A DNA stretch of 64,000 nucleotides from assembly GCA_000750105.3 (NCBI GenBank), contig JPHH03000007.1:248001-312000 (forward strand), given 5' to 3'. Each line of letters starts with the position of its first letter. The first letter of the stretch is position 1. Of this stretch, positions 1 through 10,264 are shown piece after piece. The notes below the pieces were generated by a model. It did no database searches, was not told where the DNA came from, and worked only from the letters and a program-made list of their open reading frames with translations. The translations under genes and the position numbers were made by a program. The DNA is from Tolypocladium sp. Sup5 PDA-1 (Eukaryota > Ascomycota > Sordariomycetes > Hypocreales > Ophiocordycipitaceae).

Positions 1-601
1 ACAGACTATTAAGATAGTGTTGAAAGGGAAGCTGGCAAGTATCGCAGCCAAGAACGCTCGCGGCTGGGGATGCTTCACCCTAATATACCACCGTGGCTTC
101 GCGTGACATGATTACTTCCATGGGCTCAAATCCATATCGCCTTGTGCATAGCCTTGTCGTGGCAACTGGTCTGCCAGCATTGCCTGGCGTTGGTAAGCCT
201 CATGGTCAGATTGCCCTCCCAACTTTGGAGAGGGGTGCTTTGGCTGAGCCACCGGTCCCACAGAGCGCTGCATATTACCGCATTGGGGTTGTCGAGGTAC
301 ATCTACAATGTAAGACTGTCTGTATCAACGCCCCGTCGATATGCTCCGCCCCGTTTACCATGTCGAAATATCAAGGACACTCAAGTCATACGAACAAAAG
401 GAGAAATATCTGCCGACAAGTTTCACATTTGGGGGCAAATATACGGAAGCCGGCGGGGATGCCGGTCGGTCTCTGAGGCCGTAGCTCGACTCAATTGCTG
501 GTCGAGCTCATGCAAGGGCAACGGAAATACATGACCGCGTGATCCTATTTTCCCAAAAATGTTCGCCGTGACCATCCGTGAAGACAAAACCCCAAACCCG
601 T
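1..601. other. Gene-free flank 3' of the L11 gene
   Basis: I see no supported gene here. The longest open frames start at GTG or TTG rather than ATG and resemble no family I know. The segment probably contains the 3' UTR of the L11 gene. Confidence 0.5.
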
Positions 602-1243
602 TTATCGGACAATGCCATCGAAGCGGCTCTTGAACCACTTGACAGTCTCGTCGCGCTTGATGCGGTGGCTGGAACCGATAGTGCTCTTCATGCGTCGTCG
701 TCGGGTAACACGCTCGCCAGGGCGGGTCATGCAGCAGTAGAAGTCCATGCCGTAGATACCGATAGAGGGGTCGTACTTGATGCCGAGATCGATGTGCTCG
801 CTGATACCGAAGCCGAAGTTGCCGGTCTCGGAGAAGTTGCGCTTGCGCAGCTCGTACTCCTTGACCTTGAGGCCACGCTCCAGGATCTCCTCAGCCTGCC
901 ACACTGTTAGAGCGACTGTCGGTTGATTGATGTGATCGTGTTGCACAGAGAAAATTTACCTTGGGGCCTCGGACAGTGACGTGGACGGCAATCTTTTCGT
1001 TACGTCGGATACCGAAGGTACGGACGGTGTATCGGGCCTTGCCTGAGGGAGGGGTTAGATGAGCGTCGTGCAGCAATTCTTCCACGGGCGCAACGTACTG
1101 TAGACAGGAGTCTGACCAGACAGCTGCTCGAGCACCTTGGCGGCACGGGTGAGTCTGTCACCAGATTCACCGACGGAGATGTTCAGAACGAGCTTCTGAA
1201 TCTTGAGCTCCCGCATGGGGTTGTTTGCCTTCTCGGATGCCAT
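602..1243 (-). CDS. RPL11: 60S ribosomal protein L11 (uL5)
   Basis: Core protein of the large ribosomal subunit, which contacts 5S rRNA in the central protuberance. Three exons read 1243-1099, 1042-960 and 895-602, giving 173 residues, the usual family length. The protein starts MASEKANNPMRELKIQK and contains LVLNISVGESGDRLTRAAKV, TVRTFGIRRNEKIAVHV and DLGIKYDPSIGIYGMDFY, all close to yeast and animal L11. The codon for the Ser of VYSKARYT is split by intron 1 (donor GTACGT); intron 2 has donor GTAAAT. The ATG at 1243 is the first in a frame that matches the family's short N-terminus. It faces the SmB gene head to head, so both probably use the 361 bp between them. The identification is secure, although splice sites were placed by eye. 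Confidence 0.97.
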
Positions 1244-1604
1244 TGCTGCGGTGTTGGTCGACGGGGTGGTTGATGTGTCGAAGTTGTCGAGATGCGTTTG
1301 AGCGGGCCAGAATTTTGTGAGGCGCTTTGAAAATTCGAGGGTTTGGCTGCCCTCAAGCGACACGGGCAAAAGGTGGAGCGGGTGGTGGCCAGATGTGGAC
1401 TAGCGCCGCCAGTCGGTACATCTGCCTTGTACCTCTTTTCAGCCTTCTGCATCAGGCTCCGCAAAATTTGGACCTCGCACTCACCTCACTCCAACGCGCA
1501 GAGCTTCCAAGGTCATCGCGAACGCGCAGAAGCTCCGCGAACAACCCTCAACCCTCCAACCTTGCGAATCTCGCGTTCGGCAAGCTCGCCAAGCATCAGC
1601 AAAG
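1244..1604. promoter_or_regulatory. Shared divergent promoter region of RPL11 and SMB1
   Basis: These 361 bp separate the two start codons and must hold both 5' UTRs and core promoters. I see no clear TATA box. That promoter elements are shared is inferred from spacing only. Confidence 0.5.
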
Positions 1605-2565
1605 ATGTCGAACAAGCAGGGGAAGATGGTATGACCCCTCCTCGCCCTCCCCTCCCTCCAAGCTCCAGAACAACTGCTAACGACTTCGGTGTTTCTCCAG
1701 ATCGGTTACGTACGTGCCCCTTCCTCGATACGTGTCGCGTCGGCCACGAGGCACCCCTCGACCCCCTCGAGCGTTGACTAACCTTTCCGTTCCAGATCAA
1801 CTGGCGTATGCGCGTCATCCTCAATGACGGCCGCCAGATGACCGGGCAGATGCTTGCCTTCGACAAGGTATTTCTTGCCCAACAGTCTTCCTCTGCACTC
1901 TGCACCGCAACTAACGTTCCTCGCAGCACATGAACCTGGTTCTCGCTGACACCGAGGAGTTTCGACGCGTCAAGCGCAAGCACGCCAAGCAGGCTGCACC
2001 CGGCGCTGCCCCCGCTACCCAAACCGTCGAGACCGAAGAAAAGCGAACTCTGGGTCTGGCAATCGTCCGCGGCGCTCAGATCATCTCCGTCTCCGTCGAG
2101 TCGCCTCCTCCCGCCGATCCCAGCGCCAGACTCGGAAGGACTGCCCCCGGCGGCATTCCTTCGACTCTCAGCGCTGGTCCTGGTGTTGCCAAGCCCGCTG
2201 GACGAGGAGCTCCGCCTCCTTCGTTAGCTGTTAGAATCCACGAGCTCTCTTCCAGCACCGAATCTGAGACTGACAATGAGCAGGGCCCTGCTGCTGGTGT
2301 TGGCGGCGCTGTCCCTCCCCCAGGCTTCCCTGCCTTCCCAGGAGCTCCGACCATGGGTCGAGGCGGTGCGTTACCCTATCAACCACATCTTGTCGCCCCC
2401 GAATCTAACTTGTCTACAGGAGCTCCCCCAGGGTTCCCTGGTGCCTGGCCTCCTCCTGGTTTCCCAGCCAACTTCCAGCCTCCTGGCACTGGCTTTGGTG
2501 GTGGTCCGCCCCCAGGCGCTCCTCCGGGCGGGCCCCCTGGCTTCAACCCTCCCCCTCGAAGATAG
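1605..2565 (+). CDS. SMB1: Small nuclear ribonucleoprotein SmB/B'
   Basis: Sm-ring subunit of the spliceosomal U snRNPs. Exons are 1605-1628, 1701-1709, 1796-1867, 1927-2365 and 2420-2565, giving about 229 residues. The Sm fold is visible: Sm1 in INWRMRVILNDGRQMTGQML then AFDKHMNLVLADTEEFR, and Sm2 in KRTLGLAIVRGAQIISVSVE. The tail is rich in Pro, Gly and Ala with repeated PPG/APP, as in animal SmB, where such motifs bind proline-recognising splicing factors. Exon 2 is only nine bases (codons Ile-Gly-Tyr), with a CTAAC branch site shortly before it and another before exon 3. The last intron (2366-2419, GTGCGT...ACAG) is 54 nt and open in frame, so retention would add 18 residues; whether it is always removed is unclear. 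Confidence 0.93.
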
Positions 2566-3261
2566 GCTGCGTTTGGCGCTTGACGGTTTGGAATTGCTGC
2601 GTTTATAAACAACGACGACACGTTTGCTTCAGGCGAGAGACCTGGATTTGCTGTATACAAGGGAATGAGATACCCCACCGCTGGGGCATGAGATTTTGCA
2701 ATCAAGGATCGTCTGGGTCAAAATGTATGTGACATTCTTCACAACATCTCTCAATCGCTTTGACTACGATGTTGACACCGACGATGAAGTCTGGCGAGTT
2801 GCGCGCGGCCACTTTCTCGATCTAAGCATGTACCGTACTGGCGTGAAGCCCGAGGGCCTCGCGCTGCCGTTAGCTACTTGGTCGAGCGCGCGGTGTGGCG
2901 CGTACATGAGACTCTGGATAGGCCGTGGGGGCTTTTGCCTGCACAAGATTGCCTAATCGCAGCAGCTCTCATGAGCTAGTTCTTGAGACCCGAATAGATT
3001 GTCTTCATGGATCACATCACTTGCGTACTCGTATGGATGCGTATTTCAACGTGGAGATGCAGAACAGAGATTTCGCGCAACCATCGCGGTCTTGTTACTA
3101 ACGCGCTGTTTCTAACTCGAGCAAATCCTGAAGGTATTGTGACGGGTAGAGGCTGCGCCACCAGCAGTGGTATCCAACTCACAGCCTCCCAAGGAAGAAA
3201 ACACACCAAACGCCCCCCAGTTTGACTGATCCGTATATTATCTCATACACCATACCATCGT
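2566..3261. other. Convergent intergenic region
   Basis: It lies between the 3' ends of the SmB and J-protein genes. I see no open frame with an ATG and recognisable content; it probably holds two 3' UTRs. Confidence 0.5.
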
Positions 3262-4190
3262 CTACACCCCGACAGCGTGACTAAAGACTCTCGCCGCCAG
3301 CTGACTGAGTAGCCTCGCCCGGTCGTCCTGAGGCAGTTCCTATCCACGCGTCAGTCTCGGCCAATATCCGAACGGAAGAAGAGGGCGATCACATACCTGG
3401 AACACGGCGAATACGCTCTTGCCCTTGGCGTCCCTGATGGCGCCCAGCCGGTTCCCAGCCACGGCGCCCGCCACCATGCCCGGCACGTTGGCGACGATGA
3501 AGCCCAGCGCGCCGCCGCTCAGCCCGCCCACCATGCCCCAGAACTTGCCCGTCGGGCGGTTCGTGCCGTCGTCCTCGGCCATGCCCTCCTCGCGCATCAT
3601 CTCCTCGAAGACGTCGCTGAACTGCGCATTCTCCGTCTGCTGGCGGTGCTCGGCGCCGCCAGTGCCGCCAGACTGGTTGGAGAAGAAGTTCCACGCCCAC
3701 GAGTATGCGCTGCGCGCGCGGCCGGCGCCCTGCTGCGGCGGGACCTCCTCGTCGGCGTCCGACTCCTCGTACTCGTCCTCCTCTGCGAAGGGGTCACTGG
3801 CGGTGTTATTGCTGCCGCCGAAGAGCTTCCGCTGGGCGTCGTAGTCGCGCCGGCGCGTGGCGTCGGAGAGGGTGAAGTAGGCGTCGTTTACGAGCTGGAA
3901 CTTGCGGGTTCGGGCTGGGCGATCGGGGGAGTCGGTGGCGACGCGGTCGGGGTGCGTCTTGAGGGCGGCGCTGGGACGGATGGTCAGCTACCTGTGCTGG
4001 GTGCGTCGCAGTGCGGCGCGGGGGAGTCCAGGGACGAGCGCGTACCGCTTGTATGCATCTCGAATCTGCTGGTCCGTCGCCGTCTGCGAGATGTCTAGGA
4101 TCCCATCTGGACAGCGGTCAGGTCAGCCGTGTTGCGAGGTATGGTCGCAAGAGTGCGCTTACAGTAATTCGGCGGGGCTCCCGTCGCCAT
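3262..4190 (-). CDS. J-domain protein with a glycine-zipper-like hydrophobic segment
   Basis: A DnaJ-type co-chaperone that would stimulate an Hsp70 ATPase. Four exons read 4190-4163, 4106-4046, 3970-3397 and 3339-3262, giving about 246 residues. The J domain is N-terminal (about residues 8-70): NYYGILDISQTATDQQIRDAYKR in helices I-II, HPD in KTHPDRV, then FQLVNDAYFTLSDATRRRDYD. Next come an acidic linker and aromatic SAYSWAWNFF, then a Gly/Ala-rich stretch (VGGLSGGALGFIVANVPGMVAGAVAGN) that could insert in or pack against a membrane. The reading phases join perfectly at all three introns. Which compartment and which Hsp70 it serves cannot be told from the sequence. The start at 4190 gives the short N-terminus usual before a J domain. 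Confidence 0.88.
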
Positions 4191-5238
4191 CTTGATCGGT
4201 GGCTCAAGGTCGATGAAGGAGTAGTAAATATCTCAGGATGTTGAGGAAGTTGGCTTTGTCATGCCTAACGTAGGTAGGTATCTCATGATGAGGTCGGCTG
4301 CGAGGAAGCTGAGCACATGCCTCAGGAGCAGGGAAGCGGGATGCGGTAGCGTGCGTCAACGTCATCGTAGTGGGTGGGTCCTGGTGTGGGATAGTCTCTT
4401 GCTCCGTACCTTGCTTGCCTTGGTTGCTTGACACCCTGAATCACTTCATGTTCACCAGAGAGCCCTGGATGTGCATCACAGACCCAAGGACGTGCATCGG
4501 GGATCCTTGGGCGGCAGAATAACTTTACTCTCATAGGGCGATAATTGACATGTAGTTTGATGCCCCCACGCCTTCAACTGCCTATATATAGCCTCTTCGC
4601 CGGCCTACAAGACCTTTCCTAATTATTCCCAACTGCTTCGTTCCCAAACAACTGTGGCAACCGCGAACTTCGTTCGCAATCATCGCATCCTTGGCTATAA
4701 AATAAACCCCCGACCTTCTTCTTCCACGATGCGTACCGCGCGGCGTTGTCAATGGCGATGCAATACTTATCCCTGTTGCCGCGTGGCATCTGTCACTACC
4801 GACGGCCCTGCAGAAGCATGTGCAGAAATCGAGCGTAGGATAGCAATGGAAACAGACGGTGAGTTACAAGTACCGTATGACCAGTGTGGGCAGGGCATCA
4901 TAGACGAAAAATATGGCATCACACGGTGCAAGAGGAAAGCAAATCCCGGAAGGCCCAGACAGGATCTGAAGATTAAAACGTTCGCGAGAATTCCACCTGG
5001 GTGAGACCCAAGGTCTTTGGTAAGGGGTTTGCGGTTCAGGCGGGGTGCTTGTGAAGTTGTGAGCGACACTGGCGACCACACGCCAGCTTCCAAGTTGGCA
5101 GTGCCGGTCGCATTAGAGAGCAGTTCATGCAATGTAGACTTGGCAGATGAATTTCCTTGCCCTACCTAGGTATCCATTCACTTGGAATATTGATAAGCTG
5201 TCCCGGGCAGCCACAGTTCCATGCGCAAATCGCGACCC
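4191..5238. other. Gene-free intergenic region
   Basis: It contains the J-protein promoter and the 3' flank of the Clr5 gene. A TATATATA run lies near 4585. Motifs of the ACCTAGGT class occur at about 4269-4280 and 5161-5173. A 116-codon frame at 4654-5004 begins with GTG and resembles nothing I know. Confidence 0.45.
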
Positions 5239-6782
5239 TTACGTTGTAAAGTCATCCTGCAGGTACTGCTCCGCCCTCGCAATGGCATCCTCAGCTATCT
5301 GGCTCGCGGCGTCAAGCCTCCCAGCTCTTTGAAAGTGCGCCGCGAGCACCCACATGTCTCGTATCACCCGCAAGTTGGAGTTTGCGCCGTGAGCCGCCTC
5401 CCGCTTGGTGACTGCCCATCTAAGGTTCTCCTCCGCCTTGTCCCAGTCCTGTTTCTCCTGGTGCAGCCTCGCCAGCATCTTGCGGGCGTAGGCGTGAAAC
5501 CTGGCATTTGACCGCGTGCCTGTGTCAGATGCCGTGTGGTTTAGCAAGTTGATCGCCAATTGCTCCGCCTTTTGAGCATCGCCGAGGTCCATCTGGGTGT
5601 ACTCCAACATCAGAGCTTCAATGCGTAACCTGTCCGAGTCGGCGTCGGCAGTCGCCGCATCTCGGCTCTGTAACAGCTCATCGAGAGCTCTAACCATGGC
5701 TTCTCGTCTCTGCGCGAGCTCGCTTCCCTTGCGCAATCGTGTGCGGCCATCCCAAATCAGCTGTTCATAGAGCCACAGGTGCTGCGGGGCCAGAGATCCG
5801 ATGCGCCCGCCGAGGATGTCTACGTTCCGCAGCCACGCCTGCCGCAGCAGATGGCAGACCTGTTGTCTTCCTTGCTCCGTTTCGTAGTCGCACTTCATCA
5901 GCTGTTGCAGAATCCTGAGGAGCGGGTGGTTTGCTGGCAGCTGTCGCCTCGCGAGTACGTTGGCGTGTGTGAGGAACATGCCAAGCAGCTGTATATGTCC
6001 TCGATCAGCCATGTCGTAGATTGTGTCCAGGATGTGCCAGACGAGATCGGGGTGGTCTTCTTTAAGAACAAACTCCAGAGCATAGAACGCTCGCCGGGCA
6101 GCCATTCCCGCAAGCTGTCCCTTACCGTAGTACCACAGGTCGAAGACAAGTTCAAATGTGCGGTACATGGTGCGACTGTCCTGGATCGGCGGTTGATTAG
6201 GGTTCGCCAGATACCTCGACATGGTGTCCAAGTTCACGCAATGGGTTTCGAGCTTCCCTAAGCTCCAGGAGAATACGCTGTCGAGGACCAGCTCAAGCCC
6301 GGCATACGGCTCGACCCTGCATGTACGGTTGAGAGCCATGCAGTCGTTCGTAGGGACCGATAGCCGTCTTCTCGGCACCTCTTCCACATCGGCATCCCCG
6401 ACATCACAGGCATCCAGAGAAGGGGCCGGTGTCGAAGCGCTGGAGGCATCTGGCGATTTGCGGTAGGTTCGTTTCCGAATGTTCCACTTCTTTAACCGCT
6501 TTTTATACATTTGCTCCCTTGTACACGGTCAACCAACACGTACGGGTTTGGACATGGCGGGACATGTCATATATAAGGTACTCACGTGGCAGCGAAGCCG
6601 TGCTTGGACTCCATGATGGCCATGGTCTCGACGAGCTTGCGGTTCTCGCGGATGTACAATTTCTCAATGAGGCCCTTATTGGCCTCCCATTCCTGCCCCG
6701 TGTGCTCCTTGGAGCTGAGCCTCTCAACAACTGCCGGCGTGCTGCCCGGCAGTCGTGGGGCAAGAGTTGGTAGCTGGGGCAT
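5239..6782 (-). CDS. Clr5-domain protein
   Basis: Member of the large fungal Clr5-domain family, named after S. pombe Clr5, a heterochromatin-silencing factor. Two exons read 6782-6586 and 6517-5239, giving about 491 residues. The domain occupies roughly residues 31-83 and is split by the intron: GLIEKLYIRENRKLVETM and SKHGFAAT precede it, EQMYKKRLKKWNIRK follow. The rest is helical with aromatic/Leu-rich hairpins and a region like tetratricopeptide repeats near the C-terminus (KMLARLHQEKQDWDKAEENLRWAV). Most homologues have no known function, so a chromatin or DNA-binding role is inference. The ATG at 6782 is the only in-frame ATG upstream of the domain that I could confirm; the longer frame opens with TTG. 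Confidence 0.85.
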
Positions 6783-7925
6783 GGCGACGCAGCCCGTTGG
6801 GTACTGGTCCGCCGGGGAACGCGAGCCTATGCGGCCGGAGGCTGGATTCTGTGCTTGGATAGGGTATGCATGGCTTGCATCGTGGCCAGAGCTGGCGCAG
6901 TCAAACGAAGGAGAGAGGCGAGTTGGGTGCAACTACTGCAGCCTGTCACCACGGGGTCACTGATGAGACATTCCTGGGAGCCTCGAGCTTAAAGACGGCG
7001 AGTCAACTCCGATTGGCCATGAAAGCTGCGTGCAGGTCTGTGACCAATCACGGCTATGGGTAAGGGACCATAGTGGAGGTGGTCGCGGGTATCCATGAGC
7101 AAACCAGTCCAACCACCGATCGATCTATTAAATCTTTGAAAATGTTCACCAACACATGGTTATTTTCGAAAATTATTCAGGTTTAGCCCAGTTTAAACAT
7201 CTCATGACAGTCTAGTAAAGTCGAGATATCTGTATTAACACAATCCCCTGGCGCATACGGCCGTCCTGGTTCTCGTGCCGGACAGGTACCTTATTGCTTT
7301 GGTCCAGGGTAGCTTTTTACGAGAGAAACTAAGCTGGCATGACTAAGCATGAATTTTGCGGACCCGCGCAGAGAATAAAATCTTCGCCGCCCATTGGAAG
7401 CGAAGCTTCTCTTTTCTCTTTTTCTTCTTCGTGCGGCTGGCATAACATGAAAACATTACCCGTGTTGCTCGAATCCTCTCTCCAATGGATCATCATCGCA
7501 GCGTCAGTTATGCCCCAGATCAACTTTAATTGCACGCTGGCCACTCCCCTGATTTGACTCTCGTGCTCATCCCACGATTGTCGCGCAGGAGTGGCCGGAC
7601 ATACCCAAATCTCATAGGTACTCTGATGAGAGTAGACCAGGCGAGCCTTCTGTGCGCCGTCGCAGCGCAGCTCAAGAAGAGCATCGAAGGTTCCATAGCC
7701 TCAGGACGAAAGCTGGAGGAACGTAGAGTTGTGGTCATTATCACACTGCGTGACTGTATTCTCTTCTGCATTCAATGCTCTACCCTATGCAGCCCGAACT
7801 CCATTGCTGGTTTCTCAACCGAGTTGTTATTCGTGTGCTTCATGTGGAGGCTGCTTGGTTGCAACCGTCCGACGACCAGATACGCCGACAGGGCACTCTC
7901 CCGACAGCGTCATTCTCCGTCTTCA
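6783..7925. other. Gene-free intergenic region
   Basis: It holds the Clr5-gene promoter and the 3' flank of the thioredoxin-PITH gene, and is locally AT-richer at about 7130-7250. Open frames here are short or are shadows of the neighbouring genes. Confidence 0.5.
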
Positions 7926-9114
7926 TCACTCGTCCTCGCCAACCTTCTGCAGCTTGCCCATCTCGCGCTTCGCACCCGCCTCGCCAATGAGCTTGAACCT
8001 GTCGAGGCGGACCGTCTCCGCGCCATCGCTGCCTTTCTGGACATAGACAATCAGCGTCGTCGTCTTTTGGAACTTGACATATCGCAAGCTAATGTTGGTG
8101 GTGCCGTCCGCGTTCCAGTCCTTGGGCGTCAGGGTGACTGCTTGCGTGGGCTCGGTGTCGTCTGCCTCGCTAAAGTCCAGATTCTGGGGCCGGTTGATGT
8201 ATAGGTGGATGACTTCGGGTCTGGACACTTCGTCCTGGCCGTCCTCTGGCAGAGACGTAAGCTGTGGAAAGCAGTCAGCGCCAGTTCCAACATGTAGCAA
8301 CGCAAGTCCCGACCTGTAGGGTGTGAAGCTTGATGGAAGACTGGAAGGGGATGAACAGAAGAAGCTGGTCGTCAGCTCCGCTCTGCACCCAGTCCTTGGC
8401 CGAGTCCTTGCCCTTGCCCTTGTCCAGGGCGCTGGGCTTGGAGCTGTCGAACAAGACCTTGACGGGGCCGGCATCTTCGTCTGCGTTCAAGAGCTCGCAG
8501 CCGCGAGTCTCTACTTGATCTGTGATGTCGCTGTAGCCCCTGGGGATCTCGGCACCCTTCCACGAACCGCCGTCGCCCCCAGAGCTCTCGCCTCCAGAGC
8601 TCTCGCCGAGCGACTCGACCTCTGAGGCGAGCTTCTGGACCACCTCTTTCAGCTCGCTGGGGTTGGCCCCTTGCACCGTCTGCGTGACCTTTCCATCGCG
8701 GAACAGCAGGAACGTGGGGAGGGCGGAGACGCTGTATTCTTCGGCGAGGTCTTGGTTGTTGTCGCTGTTGATCCTGACAAAGGTCACGGCGTTGGGGCGG
8801 GAGAGTGACTCGGAGAGCGTTTCGTAGAGCGGCGCGATGGCCTTGCAGGGACCGCACCAGTCGGCGAAAACTAGACAGAGCTGGCGTCAGCCTGGCACTC
8901 CAGCAAGGGGCACGCCCGAGGTAGATGGCTCCGCGATGCGCCGCGCGCTTGTCAAAACGTCCATTGAGCTCGTTCGTGCTGGGCGAGATGCGGCTCGTGG
9001 ATGGCGGGGTGAAGGTAGAGGGGCTGTCTCACAGTCGGCAACGACAATCTTGGATGACTTGAGGATGCTGGTGAATTGCTCCTTGGAGCTTATCACGACC
9101 GGGGCTTTCGACAT
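7926..9114 (-). CDS. TXL1: Thioredoxin-like protein with PITH domain (TXNL1/Txl1 type)
   Basis: A cytosolic redox protein whose animal and fission-yeast counterparts bind the 26S proteasome. Exons are 9114-9033, 8870-8314 and 8261-7926, giving about 324 residues. The thioredoxin domain (about 1-110) has the active site W-C-G-P-C at residues 32-36, followed by KAIAPLYETLSE, VTFVRINSDNNQDLA, the cis-Pro element SALPTFLLFRDG and a Gly-Ser-rich linker. The PITH domain (about 135-310) shows LLFIPFQSSIKLHTLQ, VIHLYINRPQNLDFSEAD and ISLRYVKFQKTTTLIVYVQ. The first intron falls just before the active site. Both redox cysteines are present, so it should be catalytically competent. Proteasome association is taken from the family. 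Confidence 0.95.
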
Positions 9115-10264
9115 GGTCTCGGAGTTGCGCCCAGGCGTGGACGTGGGAGCTGTGCAGCGAAGAGATGAATGGAGCTGGAGAGTCGAGGGCGTTTGGCGCT
9201 TGTTGGTGCTGCCAGGCAACGAGAGACACGCTTCCAGGTTCCGCGTTGCTGAGGAGGGGCGCAAGCGCAACCTGGAATATTGCCATAGCGGGGCTAGCGT
9301 CATCAGTCAGGGGCGACCGCGGCCGGTTGCCAACGACTCACCTCCGTTGTACGGAGTACGGCTGATTCACTCTCCATCAAGCCCACCACACTCAACGAAC
9401 CAACGAGGTGCAACCGGCGCACCTCTGCCACGCGGTTGCAGCGAACCCAGCGACCTGGTTATCGGTAGCCATCCATTGGAAATGCGCTAGAGGACCACAG
9501 CATGCTCGCCCAGCCCCAAGCGTACAGCGGCCTTGTGCGGATTGCTCTAGGCTTCAAGTGAAGGAACGGCAAACCCACGCTCGAGGACAGACCCGGTGCT
9601 ATGGTTTCACACTCTTTGCAAAAGATAACCTTGAAGCGGGCTTTGCATGAACAGCCGAATCCCGGGCATCTGTACCCTTGAACCCTTCCCTGGTGATTCT
9701 CCGTCGTCGCGATATCACGGAGCAGTGCCTATTTGACGTTTCCGGGCCTCAATTTCAAGGCCTTCAGCCGGCATACTCTTTCCTATTGTCTTGCTACACA
9801 TTGCATGCAAATCATGTTTAAGCAGCAAGTTGGCTGCCAATAGCCGCTGCCCCCCTTTCTCACGTCCAGAGTAACAGTTGCACGAGCCTCGGTATGCGCA
9901 GCCGCAAAACGTTGACACACTCACTGTTGATACAGATCGAGCTCGTCTCATCTTTTAATATTTCTATCCTTTCATCTTTTCCTTATACATGAAAAATAAA
10001 ACATAATATTCTTGCTGTCATTTGAGCGCTGGCGTTAACCCCGTTCAAGTTGAATGAGTTGCTGTGAACAGACGCTGCGTTGCCCAAGGAATCCCTCACA
10101 GCTGGATGCGAGTGATTTAAAGCAACGGAGCTGTGCCGGGCAACAGACAGCGCCCAGGTATTTCGCTCTCTGTTGCGAGCGCCAGCTGTTCAATCAACAT
10201 TTTGCTCCGGCAACGCTTGTTTCCCCACCTCGCATCTTGCTCTCTCATACCCAAACCGTGCGCC
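9115..10264. other. Divergent intergenic region
   Basis: It separates the start codons of the thioredoxin-PITH and BTB genes. A GTACGGAGTACG motif lies at 9350-9360. I see no supported gene. The frame can be read upstream of the BTB ATG back to 10133, but as a less likely start. Confidence 0.45.

Noticed and set aside
4654..5004. 116-codon frame behind a TATATATA sequence
   Set aside because: The first codon is GTG, not ATG, and the translation resembles nothing; the TATA-like run alone is not enough.
7530..8204. 224-codon plus-strand frame
   Set aside because: Overlaps the PITH exon in antisense and shows no family similarity.
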